A stretch of DNA of 44,807 bases from Fidelibacterota bacterium. GTDB taxonomy: Bacteria > Fidelibacterota > Marinisomatia > Marinisomatales > JABMOV01. The stretch is from the NCBI GenBank assembly GCA_013203145.1, contig JABMOV010000155.1:1-44807 (forward strand), given 5' to 3'. Below, one piece after another: positions 9,233 to 18,359 of the stretch; position 1 is the stretch's first letter, and each line of letters starts with the position of its first letter. Position numbers and translations under genes: made by a program. Under the pieces are notes generated by a model. That model saw only the letters and a program-made list of their open reading frames with translations, did not search any database and was not told where the DNA came from.

Positions 9233-10372
9233 CTAAATTGTCAATTTCCCTAAAATGGTTGCTTTTCGTGCTCCAGTAACTTGGGGGAGATTTCCAGGAA
9301 TTCCTTTCACATATGCCACCGCCAGTATTGCAAATCCTAAAGCTTCTTTTCCGTCAACGGGAATTCCGAATTCATCTGATTTTCTAATCTGAAATGTCGT
9401 AAATCGTTTTTCTAATTCATGGATCAATCGCTCGTGATGTGATCCACCGCCACCAATAATCAAACTTCCGTTTTTGCCGTCTATATATGGCACACAACCC
9501 TTATAAATGGATTCAGCTGTAAATGCACATAATGTGGCTAACTGATCTTCTATTACTAACGTTTCAAGTTCATGATTATGGACTTTTAACCAATCGAGAC
9601 CATAATCGTGACGCCCGGCAGATTTAGGAGGTGATTTTTGAATAAAGCTGTCCTCGACCCACTGATATACAAGGTCATCATGAACTTGACCAGCTTGTGC
9701 TTTTTTCCCGTTTGTATCAATACCTTGACTAAATGCATTAATGTATGCCTCATCCATCAATGCCATCCCCGGGCCAGTATCAAAACCTATAATATTCTCG
9801 CCATCCAATATCGGGAGAATCGTAACATTTGCGATCCCACCAACATTGAGTGAAATCCTGAATTCATTTTTATCCTGCAATAACCATTTATCAATGATCG
9901 GAATTAATGGAGCACCGCAACCTCCCACTGAAATATCCCGAGCACGAAAATCAGAAATGACAGGTACTCCCAGTGATTCCGCTAGAAATGATGGTTCACC
10001 GATCTGGAAGGTTGAAACATTGTGATTATGAAAAATTGTTTGTCCATGACATCCGATGATATCCGGTATTAACTCTTTTGGAATTTCAGCTGATACAGTA
10101 TCTGCCATCCAGCGGCCCAAATCATAATGTAAATCAGAAATTAGTCCGGTATTACAATTAAGAGCAGATTGTATTCGCTCTTTTAATTCTGGTGGAAATG
10201 CTACTGTATTTGAATATTTTATATCGAATGCAGCGCTTTCAGGAGACAATTCAATATCCGCAACACAGATATCCAGACCATCCATGGAAGTACCTGTCAT
10301 TAAACCTAATGAGCGGATTATCGGTTTTTCTACTTGAAAGCTACAATTAATCTTATTCATAAAGAAGATCAT
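9233..10372 (-). CDS. anmK: Anhydro-N-acetylmuramic acid kinase
   Basis: AnmK hydrolyses and phosphorylates 1,6-anhydroMurNAc to MurNAc-6-phosphate in the cytoplasm. The 379-residue protein has the family length and all main motifs: GTSMDG (27-32), CHGQTIFH (108-115), NVGGIANVT (176-184), GFDTGPG with the catalytic Asp198, a GGGG-SHH loop, and the C-terminal GNLPQVTGA. I chose ATG 10372; ATG 10360 gives a length nearer to other AnmK proteins, and neither has a clear Shine-Dalgarno site. A NagB-LmbE fusion follows 36 bases downstream. MurQ, which normally uses the product, is not in the window. A decayed copy of its 5' end lies about 8 kb away at 18244-18346. Confidence 0.96.
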   Translation of the reverse strand: MIFFMNKINCSFQVEKPIIRSLGLMTGTSMDGLDICVADIELSPESAAFDIKYSNTVAFPPELKERIQSALNCNTGLISDLHYDLGRWMADTVSAEIPKELIPDIIGCHGQTIFHNHNVSTFQIGEPSFLAESLGVPVISDFRARDISVGGCGAPLIPIIDKWLLQDKNEFRISLNVGGIANVTILPILDGENIIGFDTGPGMALMDEAYINAFSQGIDTNGKKAQAGQVHDDLVYQWVEDSFIQKSPPKSAGRHDYGLDWLKVHNHELETLVIEDQLATLCAFTAESIYKGCVPYIDGKNGSLIIGGGGSHHERLIHELEKRFTTFQIRKSDEFGIPVDGKEALGFAILAVAYVKGIPGNLPQVTGARKATILGKLTI

Positions 10373-10401
10373 CAAATAAATTCATATAAAATGTTTTCCT
10401 T

Positions 10402-10436
10402 TAAAAAGACGACCCCACCAAAATTGATGGGGTCGC
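10402..10436 (-). terminator. Rho-independent terminator of the first TonB-receptor operon
   Basis: On the minus strand CGACCCCA pairs with TGGGGTCG around a loop of about ten bases that can extend the stem by two more pairs. A run of T residues follows. It lies 56 bases after the stop of the FG-GAP gene and before anmK, and so separates the two minus-strand units. Confidence 0.85.
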
Positions 10437-10491
10437 TAATACAAATAAACCAAATTCAATTGGACTTATTTTAATCTATAAATGAGATAGA

Positions 10492-12147
10492 TTATTTAAT
10501 AAGCATCATCATTTTAGATTTATTCTCACCATCAATAAATAGATTGTAGAAATATGCTCCAGATGGAACATTGGATCCATTGAATTCAATCGTGTGATGA
10601 CCTGCTATCATTTCTTCATGAACCAACGTTTGTACTTCTTCACCAATCATATTATAAACAACTACCTTAACAACACCATCTTGTGATAAATCGAATGGAA
10701 TTATTGTAGTTGGATTGAATGGATTTGGATAGTTTTGGTGCAATGTGAATATGCCAGGTATTAGAATATCATTATCAACTGATACTGATGCAGGAGTATC
10801 TAAGACAATAACAGGAGCAGAAACCCATGTGGTTGGATATGCTACTGAATATGGAACAGAGGTACTTGAAGTGTAAACAACCTCTAGTTCGGCATCATCA
10901 TCCATGTTAGCAATTTTAATGACATTCCAGATACCACCATCGGCTAAATCTACAACAGCGTAAGCCGAATCAATGATGCTTATTTCCCAGTTTGCCGGAG
11001 ATTCAATCGCTCCACCTTGATATTCAAAACGGAAAATCATACCATTAGGAAGACCAGAGTATCTACTACCAAAGATGAAGTCCACGTATCCATCTCCATC
11101 AATATCACCACTTGCTCCACCAACAAGACGACCACCATTAAGATAACCTGCACTATTTATATCAAAAAGAGCAGTACGTTTCAAAGTATCTGCTTCTTCT
11201 TCAAGTAACCAAAGATTCCTTGTACCATCACCATATAAATATTCACCTGTAATCATTTCTTCGGTACCATCTCCATCGATGTCAGAAACTTGAACAGCGT
11301 CAAAGGAGATACCCCCAGGAAGTGGTGATAAGGCAGTATAGCTATATGCAGATCCATCCCAACTTACTTTGGATATCTCAACTTCATCAAAGAAATATGC
11401 ATTTGTACCAAGAATAGCTACATCCCATTTGTTGTCACCTGTATAGGTCACACCTACGGATTCAGAGCTGAATTCCATTGTCCAAGTTTCTGTGCCATCA
11501 CCTGCATCAGGAATATCACTTACGGAACAGATACCAAAACGCATTCCACTTTTTCTGGAGGCAAATACTATTTCATCTATGCCATCATTATCAATATCTA
11601 CAACTTCCCAGTTTACAGGACGAATATTTTCTCCATCTGCAGTTGTGATAGTCCAGGTCGAGTTTGGATCCCAGGATCCAGAATTATCAACACCAAAATT
11701 ATCACCGCTGTTATGTTCATAAACAACAATTCTGGCAGGATTTGCAATATTACCAGTTGAGTTTACAATACCCCAGGTAAGTTCCATCTTGGTATCATTG
11801 TCCAAGTCTGTCAATGAAAGTGTTGGCCAAGTATTTTGATCCAGTACTAGAGTTGTTGGTGGAATTGCTGACCATACCATGGCCCAAGTCCCATCAGCAG
11901 CTTTCTCATACTTATAAATACGAGGAACCATTTCATTGGCCACATCATTCCAGTTGTCATTCACCATATAGATTTCGAGGAGACCATCCCCATCAACGTC
12001 TACACCAGCAATTATGTTACCGATACCTCCAGTATTTATATCAAGATTATTTTCAATATTCACCTCATCAATCCGAGGGAATAAATCAGCCTGTAATTGA
12101 GGCAATATAAATACCGCCATTAATAAGACAATTGTAACATGTTTCAT
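10492..12147 (-). CDS. Secreted FG-GAP/VCBS-repeat protein with type IX sorting tail
   Basis: A 551-residue secreted protein with a signal peptide at 1-20 (cleavage after LQA). The body carries repeated calcium-binding loops of the DxDxDG kind, for example DVDGDGLLE, DIDNDGIDE, DIDGDGTEE and DIDGDGYVD. These are typical of FG-GAP/integrin-like propeller repeats. The last 85 residues form a type IX tail with NYPNPFNPTT and the end MLIK. No catalytic motif is visible, so adhesion or substrate binding on the cell surface is the likely role (inference). It is the last gene of a run with a PorV-like barrel, a large secreted protein and a TonB receptor, and a terminator follows. A similar protein is encoded at 29539-31275. 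Confidence 0.85.
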   Translation of the reverse strand: MKHVTIVLLMAVFILPQLQADLFPRIDEVNIENNLDINTGGIGNIIAGVDVDGDGLLEIYMVNDNWNDVANEMVPRIYKYEKAADGTWAMVWSAIPPTTLVLDQNTWPTLSLTDLDNDTKMELTWGIVNSTGNIANPARIVVYEHNSGDNFGVDNSGSWDPNSTWTITTADGENIRPVNWEVVDIDNDGIDEIVFASRKSGMRFGICSVSDIPDAGDGTETWTMEFSSESVGVTYTGDNKWDVAILGTNAYFFDEVEISKVSWDGSAYSYTALSPLPGGISFDAVQVSDIDGDGTEEMITGEYLYGDGTRNLWLLEEEADTLKRTALFDINSAGYLNGGRLVGGASGDIDGDGYVDFIFGSRYSGLPNGMIFRFEYQGGAIESPANWEISIIDSAYAVVDLADGGIWNVIKIANMDDDAELEVVYTSSTSVPYSVAYPTTWVSAPVIVLDTPASVSVDNDILIPGIFTLHQNYPNPFNPTTIIPFDLSQDGVVKVVVYNMIGEEVQTLVHEEMIAGHHTIEFNGSNVPSGAYFYNLFIDGENKSKMMMLIK

Positions 12148-12189
12148 ACATCATTTCCTTTCTTGTTCATTGGTATTAACATTTTTATG

Positions 12190-13155
12190 TTAAAATTTCA
12201 AGTTAAATGCAAATCGATGTCGAGGACCAAAATATTTCATCATATTCAAAGCGTAATCCACACCAATATTATTAAACAATCTTAATCCACCACCAAGACA
12301 TAATCCTTGAATATCCGAACCAATTTGATATCCTGATCGAAGTATAATATACTCATTATAAATAATTTCTGCACCTATACCATAAACCTCATCATTGTTA
12401 TTTGGATGTATCATATCTGCGGCAATCTTTGATTTTATTATATCATTACTAAAAACTTCCATGGATATACCAGTACGAAATGTCATTGGTAATGGCCAAT
12501 TTCCATATTCACTTTTCTCTCCCAATGAAAACTTTACCGGGTCACTATAATCAAGGAATTTCCCACTAAACTGAGCCTCTTTTGAAAAATTGAGAATACT
12601 CATTCCAATATTTATATTTTTATACCCAGTACGAAAGAGTGTTCCAATATCAAAAGCAAATTGAGAATATCCAGATCCGTCATAATCCTCACTCACATTT
12701 TTTACTGTAAATCCAAATGAAAACTTATCCGTAATATATCGACTAAAACTTAATGCCAGACTGCTTCCACCAATTGAAAAATACCCATCACCAAATGGTG
12801 CATCTGGTGTGGTTCTTACTTCGTCTCCATAGTTCACATAAAGTGCACTGAGACTAAACACACCTAATGATCTAACTTTGTAAGCTACACTTATTGCTCC
12901 GAATTGAATATCCGCTGGCCATTTTACAGTAGAGGTATACAGGTCGAATTGATTACTTCCTAAAAAATCTACAGCACCGGCTGGGTTAACATAATTTGCT
13001 GCACTTCCCATTACCATGGATGTAGCCGCATTACCCATACCCATATTACGTACATTAAGGTTTACTTCAAGAAACTGACCTGTAGCCGATCCAACTGAAG
13101 ATGAAGCCCAGAGATTGCATACCAAAACAACAAAAATGATTAATATTTTCTTCAT
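12190..13155 (-). CDS. PorV/PorQ-type outer-membrane beta-barrel protein (UPF0164-like)
   Basis: A 321-residue protein with a signal peptide at about 1-17 (cleavage after LWA). The start of the mature part (FLEVNLNVRNMGMGNAAT and NPAGA) and the terminal aromatic residue (NLKF) fit the PorV/UPF0164 barrel family related to FadL. In Bacteroidetes PorV shuttles type IX substrates to the attachment complex. I start at ATG 13155; the TTG just before it is not needed. It lies between a large secreted protein with a sorting tail (13 bases upstream) and the FG-GAP protein. A paralogue occupies the same place in the second TonB module at 22246-23292. Confidence 0.8.
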   Translation of the reverse strand: MKKILIIFVVLVCNLWASSSVGSATGQFLEVNLNVRNMGMGNAATSMVMGSAANYVNPAGAVDFLGSNQFDLYTSTVKWPADIQFGAISVAYKVRSLGVFSLSALYVNYGDEVRTTPDAPFGDGYFSIGGSSLALSFSRYITDKFSFGFTVKNVSEDYDGSGYSQFAFDIGTLFRTGYKNINIGMSILNFSKEAQFSGKFLDYSDPVKFSLGEKSEYGNWPLPMTFRTGISMEVFSNDIIKSKIAADMIHPNNNDEVYGIGAEIIYNEYIILRSGYQIGSDIQGLCLGGGLRLFNNIGVDYALNMMKYFGPRHRFAFNLKF

Positions 13156-13167
13156 CAACTTTGCACC

Positions 13168-15195
13168 CTACTTAATGATTACAAATTTGCCGGTTTTTTC
13201 ACCACTTGCCGAGGAAACATGATACATATATACGCCCGGTGCAATTTCTCTGTCTGATCTGCTAACCAAATCCCATTCAGCTGTGGCATCATTAGTCTCA
13301 GGTGCATTTTCGATATTTCGAAGATCTGTAGGCTGAATAGTATCTACATGATCTCCATCGAGCGTAAATATTCGGATTATAGCATCTGAAGGTAAATTAA
13401 TGAAGAAAAGCCTATCCTTCCACTTGGATGAAGATGATGGACTTGCATTATTCCATGGTGCAGATGCACGATACGGGTTTGGTACTACCAATATTTCATC
13501 AAGATTGCTTACAACTGCTTTTCCTGTAGCAGTAATAAAATCACTCGATGTTAATTCAATGTTAAAATATTTATCAGAATATCCTTTTATAAATAGTGTA
13601 TAAGTATAGTCCAAACCAAACTCAACATTATCGTCAAAAACCGAAATTATATTTTCTCCAGTGGATTCAAGTATGGCAACTGCATCATCTTTACTCAAAA
13701 CCACCAATGTATCATATATAGGTAAACCTGCCACTGTCCTTTCTTTAAATTTGGCCAATAAGAACCCTGTAAAGTTGGAATGGCTCATTGAATTTACTGG
13801 ATCCCATGAGATATCAACCCCTTTAAAAGAATTGTTTTCGTCCAATACAGCTCCAATATGCAAATCAGAAGAAGGTGGTATTTCTATCATATCCGCCTCG
13901 TAATTATCAGCGACAAGGGCTTTTGCGACATCCATATTCTCTAGCAAACTAACAAAACTATACACACCTGCATGCTCAGTATTCGCTCCCAAACCAACTG
14001 CAAATACGACTTCTATTGAATCACCATATGCCAGTGAATCAAGAGGTCCAAAGGTTGAAATAGCACGATAATCACCTTCTTTAACACCACCTCCTTGGAA
14101 AGGAGGTAATGTAAATAATTTATCGTAGGTCGTTTTCCCAATCGCATTTGACCACATGGCATTATCGTCACTATAGTCTTGACCTATATAAGATGTAGTG
14201 TAGGATTTAGGTTGTAACAATGGGTCAGTTTTAATCATTTGCATCGCCAAAATACCAGGAGTTTGGTAAACACCTACTGGGTTGGGGTTTCCAAAATCAT
14301 CCTCTGGGTTCTGATACAAATAAGCTCCTGATAATGTGTTCTTATTTATCACACTTGTATCAACTTCACTGGGATATCCACGATTATCACCGTCAAACAT
14401 AATGGTGAGTGTAGAATCAGCCACATATGAATCTAAAAAAGATTGGAGGCTAGTGTCTTGTTCAAGTTGGTATTCCATATATGGGAAAAGTGATAATTCA
14501 TCCCAATTGTCGACGAAGCTCATTGCATGGTCATCCCTATTAACGAAATCTGCTTCCGTATCCCACGTAGTCAATTTGCTAATATCGCCATCCATCCTAA
14601 ATGTAAAATGGACACCATAAAGAGCATTTTTATCATCAGCTACTCCATCGCCTGTGGTATCAACACCGACATTCTTTAGATAATATCTATATAGGATGAA
14701 ATCATCAGCAAAATTCATCCCATATGCATATGTATGTTGGGTTATGTCTAGTCCCAGTGGATAATGAGCATCATTCGTTTTAATACTCTCTGTAAACTTT
14801 GTCCATGTATGCTCACCAAGTCCATTAAGAATTGTCTCCTTTTCAACCAAAGCCAATGGAGTATATTCTTTTTCCTCCTGGCTACTGGTGGCTCTGATAC
14901 CATTCCTAGTTCCTGTTAACCAAAGAGAACCTCTGTACAAGTAGGAGTTACCTGATCCTCCGGGCCAATCAGCTGATGGAGTTCTGTTCTGATAGGCATC
15001 ATCTCCAATCATTGCAAAATTAGTGACCCTCATCCACATTGATCCTATTTTATGATAGTCATAATCGTAAGGTACAAGGTCTGTTTGCTTAAAACTGGAT
15101 CTTGTTTCTTTTCGGTTTTTTATATGTCCACCCGCAGCAAAACAAATTGTAGTAATGAGTAATAGATTTATTAAGATTTTCATTTTATGATTCAT
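13168..15195 (-). CDS. Large secreted protein with NPY-type sorting tail, TonB-receptor partner (family unnamed)
   Basis: A 675-residue protein with a signal peptide ending near residue 21 (CFAAGG). I do not recognise an enzyme. There is an N-terminal beta-rich region, a motif FILYRYYLKNVG near 175, a fibronectin III-like stretch at about 450-555, and a C-terminal tail with VVPNPY and the end KFVIIK, like type IX substrates. The start ATG 15195 is supported by AGGAGA four bases upstream. It sits directly between a TonB receptor and a PorV-like barrel, as does the longer paralogue at 23292-26663. A surface ligand-binding role, in the place SusD has in Bacteroidetes, is inference. Confidence 0.8.
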   Translation of the reverse strand: MNHKMKILINLLLITTICFAAGGHIKNRKETRSSFKQTDLVPYDYDYHKIGSMWMRVTNFAMIGDDAYQNRTPSADWPGGSGNSYLYRGSLWLTGTRNGIRATSSQEEKEYTPLALVEKETILNGLGEHTWTKFTESIKTNDAHYPLGLDITQHTYAYGMNFADDFILYRYYLKNVGVDTTGDGVADDKNALYGVHFTFRMDGDISKLTTWDTEADFVNRDDHAMSFVDNWDELSLFPYMEYQLEQDTSLQSFLDSYVADSTLTIMFDGDNRGYPSEVDTSVINKNTLSGAYLYQNPEDDFGNPNPVGVYQTPGILAMQMIKTDPLLQPKSYTTSYIGQDYSDDNAMWSNAIGKTTYDKLFTLPPFQGGGVKEGDYRAISTFGPLDSLAYGDSIEVVFAVGLGANTEHAGVYSFVSLLENMDVAKALVADNYEADMIEIPPSSDLHIGAVLDENNSFKGVDISWDPVNSMSHSNFTGFLLAKFKERTVAGLPIYDTLVVLSKDDAVAILESTGENIISVFDDNVEFGLDYTYTLFIKGYSDKYFNIELTSSDFITATGKAVVSNLDEILVVPNPYRASAPWNNASPSSSSKWKDRLFFINLPSDAIIRIFTLDGDHVDTIQPTDLRNIENAPETNDATAEWDLVSRSDREIAPGVYMYHVSSASGEKTGKFVIIK

Positions 15196-15218
15196 ATTTT
15201 CTCCTGAGAATCACGGTC

Positions 15219-18074
15219 TTAAAATTTTAGAGAAATTCCAAGTTTAAATTGACGTTGTGAGGGATAAACTGATGGTGTCCTGATCGTAAGGTCGGTGAGT
15301 GCTTCTTTGTATGCAACGTCTGGAAGATTTTCATCACTCAGTTTTTCTTCCACATTATAATACTTTGTATATATACTATGATGTACTTCATTCTGAAGAA
15401 CATTAAATACATCAATATTTAAGGTAAGCGACACATTACTAATTTGAAATCTACGACTTATACGTAAATCAAGATTATCAAATGATGGTAACCGTTGGTC
15501 ATTTGTTGCGCCTAATTCACCATAGGTTGTGAAGGGCTTTCCTGTACCAAATTCATACTGGAAATTTGCCATCCAATTATGAGTAAATAGCCTAAAACCG
15601 GGAAGACCATTATTTGAAAATAATGTCAAGTTTACATTTGCACTCAACCGGCGATCAAAATCAAGAAAATACATTTTTTTATCAAATGGATAAAGTTTTA
15701 CTCCACCAGAAGAAGAGTTTCTACCTTTGGCAATAGAATATGTGATATTTCCCCACAAACTCCAAAAACGAACTTTTTGGCGTTTAATTGCTATCTCAAC
15801 ACCCTTAATATTAGCATAATCACCATTTACATATTGATTTACTTCCGTCCCATCAGGAAATACAAATTTCTCATGATTTACTAGATCAGAAACATCCTTG
15901 AAATAACCAGTAAATGATATCTTCAGATTTCGAGAAAATAAATGCTCGTAAGAAATATCATACGCTACAGTCCTTTCGGGCTTTAACGCGGGGTTACCCA
16001 CCCAATTTCCAACCTTTGTTAAACTCTGGTACTGATGATTTCTATACAGATATCGACCATCTGGTCTCTGGAAATAATGACCATATGTGAAAAACAGAAT
16101 ATCCCGGTGTGATATGGGATGCGAAATACCAATACGAGGGCTGATTTGATAGCTGGCTTCGGCTTCTACAGGATCATTAAAAATTGCATGTCCGAGGCTA
16201 TCATTGCCAACAATTGGATTTAACATACCACCTGGAAACAAAATTGGATCCCCTGATCCATTTGGATTAAAATAGTCAAAGCGTAAGCCAATCATGGCAA
16301 CCAATGCATCTTCAAATTCCATTTTATCCTGTACATATGCACCAAAATCATAATCATCATTTTCCCATATATCTTTGCGAAGTGTATTTAATGCGAAATT
16401 TGCATCATTCGATACGGATGACCATGTAATGTCCGTTACATCCGTATTATTGTGATTCAACTGTACACCTGTTTTAAGCATGTGGTTTTGATTAATCTGA
16501 GATGTTAAATCCAACTTAACCAACGAAGATCGTACTTTCTGGCTTCTATATTGAGAATCGTCACCTCTTAACCACCAGAATTCGTATTCTCTTTCCAGTT
16601 TTTCCGGTCGTGGCACATTCTCGATTACTTTATTATCCCAATCCAAAAACTCATTGGTATCACCATCTCCATCTTTATCAGAATAATCCCTCATACCGTT
16701 AATGTAACTTGAATTCAAAACCTGAACTCGTAATTCCATAAATGTTTTCGAAGAAAATACGTATGATAAAATGCCGTATAATGTGCGACTTTCTTTATTT
16801 CTAGATGTTAAATGATTCAGCGGTGAATCAAGATAAAAGTCTTTATGGTAGTTTACAGCTACTGAATCAGAATCATTTAATGTAATGAAATACGAATTTA
16901 CTAAACTATCAACAAGTTCGGATTGGTAACGTGTTGTATCAAAAGGATTATTAACATAATGATAACGGATTAACGTATCATTCTCAGAATCCAAATACTG
17001 AATAAATTCATATAAATTCGACTGATAATCGTCACCAGCACCATATTTAGCAGCCGAAAAGTAAAAGCTATCCCATTCCTGTTTTGCAGATATATATCCA
17101 ATTGAGAGATTGGCATTTTTTGACAAATTGTAGACTATTTTTCCTTGATAATTTTGATTGTTTCTTTTTTGGTTTAAAAAATATCCCTGTTGACGGTTGA
17201 AAATTTCACCAGAAATCGAAAATGTTAAATCATGTAAAATTGGGCCGTGAAATGAAAATCTAAAATTATCCTCTAGTTTATGTTGGTATTTTGCATCTAA
17301 CCACCAATCATCTTTAGGCATTAGGTCATCATTCAATCCACCAAAATTAGTCGTGGTACTGTAGACTGATCCACCAAACTTCCTGCTGCCACCCTTCAAT
17401 GCTAGGTTAAGAACACCAGACTGTACATTTCCGTATTCTGCAGAGAAACCACCTAGTGAAACTTCCATTTCCTGGACAGCATCTTTTGGGATGTCCAGTG
17501 AAAAACCACCAAAATCACCTGTGTATCCTGCGGCTGGATCTTTAACAGGAAAACCATCAATCACAACAAGAACCTCTCCACTACGCCCACCACGAAAATT
17601 ATTCCCAACTGCGCCAGCTTGTTTTTTTGCAATACTAAGAACATCTTCAATTGGTTGTACATCCATCTCTTCAGAAGAAACAATATGTTTTGATGCAAAT
17701 TCATCCTGATTCAGTAGTGGTTTTTCAGCTATGACTACCACTTCTTCTCCAGCGGCAAGAACTTCTGGTTCCATTTTCACATCAATAGTAGTTGAAAGGT
17801 CAATGGAAATCTTTATATCGGTAACTTTTACACTACCATATCCAATGTACGTGGTTTTCAGATTATAATAACCTGGCGATACATTTAAAATAACGTAATA
17901 ACCATTTTCATCGGTTGAAGAACCAAGATATGTATTCTCAATTAATACATTTACTCCTAAGAGCGGTTCACCCTTCTCATTTATTATTTTGCCTGATACC
18001 TTCCCTGTGGTCCCGCCATAGGATAGCGATATCAGTCCAAAAATAATGATCAAAATGCATAATTTATGTTTCAC
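15219..18074 (-). CDS. TonB-dependent outer-membrane receptor with carboxypeptidase-regulatory-like N-domain
   Basis: About 951 residues. After a signal peptide comes a CarboxypepD_reg-like domain (GKVSGKIINEKGEPLLGVNV and the following strands), a TonB-box-like EEVVVIAEKP, then a plug domain with RGGRSGEVLVVIDGFPV and AEYGNVQSG. A 22-strand barrel ends in KLGISLKF, with the aromatic final residue of outer-membrane proteins. Such receptors import oligomers with energy from TonB-ExbBD. I prefer the GTG start at 18074 because it gives a clean signal peptide and has GAGGT upstream; an ATG at 18131 would add 19 residues. It leads a four-gene unit. The cargo is unknown; peptidoglycan fragments are suggested by context. 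Confidence 0.9.
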   Translation of the reverse strand: MKHKLCILIIIFGLISLSYGGTTGKVSGKIINEKGEPLLGVNVLIENTYLGSSTDENGYYVILNVSPGYYNLKTTYIGYGSVKVTDIKISIDLSTTIDVKMEPEVLAAGEEVVVIAEKPLLNQDEFASKHIVSSEEMDVQPIEDVLSIAKKQAGAVGNNFRGGRSGEVLVVIDGFPVKDPAAGYTGDFGGFSLDIPKDAVQEMEVSLGGFSAEYGNVQSGVLNLALKGGSRKFGGSVYSTTTNFGGLNDDLMPKDDWWLDAKYQHKLEDNFRFSFHGPILHDLTFSISGEIFNRQQGYFLNQKRNNQNYQGKIVYNLSKNANLSIGYISAKQEWDSFYFSAAKYGAGDDYQSNLYEFIQYLDSENDTLIRYHYVNNPFDTTRYQSELVDSLVNSYFITLNDSDSVAVNYHKDFYLDSPLNHLTSRNKESRTLYGILSYVFSSKTFMELRVQVLNSSYINGMRDYSDKDGDGDTNEFLDWDNKVIENVPRPEKLEREYEFWWLRGDDSQYRSQKVRSSLVKLDLTSQINQNHMLKTGVQLNHNNTDVTDITWSSVSNDANFALNTLRKDIWENDDYDFGAYVQDKMEFEDALVAMIGLRFDYFNPNGSGDPILFPGGMLNPIVGNDSLGHAIFNDPVEAEASYQISPRIGISHPISHRDILFFTYGHYFQRPDGRYLYRNHQYQSLTKVGNWVGNPALKPERTVAYDISYEHLFSRNLKISFTGYFKDVSDLVNHEKFVFPDGTEVNQYVNGDYANIKGVEIAIKRQKVRFWSLWGNITYSIAKGRNSSSGGVKLYPFDKKMYFLDFDRRLSANVNLTLFSNNGLPGFRLFTHNWMANFQYEFGTGKPFTTYGELGATNDQRLPSFDNLDLRISRRFQISNVSLTLNIDVFNVLQNEVHHSIYTKYYNVEEKLSDENLPDVAYKEALTDLTIRTPSVYPSQRQFKLGISLKF

Positions 18075-18078
18075 GAAT

Positions 18079-18083
18079 ACCTC
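18079..18083 (-). promoter_or_regulatory. Possible ribosome binding site favouring the GTG start of the TonB receptor
   Basis: GAGGT on the minus strand lies four to five bases before the GTG at 18074. The upstream ATG at 18131 has no comparable site. Confidence 0.45.
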
Positions 18084-18243
18084 ATTAATATTGAAGAGTA
18101 TCTTTAAAAGCTTGTCCTCAAATACTATCAACTGATTAACGGTCAGAATGTTATATTAAAACCAAATAGTTTAGTGATTTCTATTACATAGTTCAATAAA
18201 TATAATAAGATGCATTACCATTATTATATTGATCTTGGATCAG

Positions 18244-18346
18244 TCAACATATTCCAGTACTATTATAATCCAGACCATCTATAGAAGCGCCTGTCATTAG
18301 ACATCGGAAGCGGATTATCAGTTTTTCTGAAAGGTTGAAAACTATA
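18244..18346 (-). pseudogene. Relic of the anmK 5' end (decayed partial duplication)
   Basis: Bases 18269-18328 align without gaps to 10272-10331 of intact anmK in the same orientation, with 49 of 60 bases identical by my count. Weaker similarity continues to about 18346 with a small indel. Translated on the minus strand it reads LIIRF, then LMTGASIDGLD, against PIIRS, then LMTGTSMDGLD of the real AnmK. It soon meets a TGA at 18244-18246. It lacks the rest of the kinase and cannot be functional. It lies 14 bases or so after the stop of the Amidase_3 gene, which suggests that anmK once stood directly downstream of that gene. Confidence 0.8.
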
Positions 18347-18359
18347 AAATTAGTATGTG

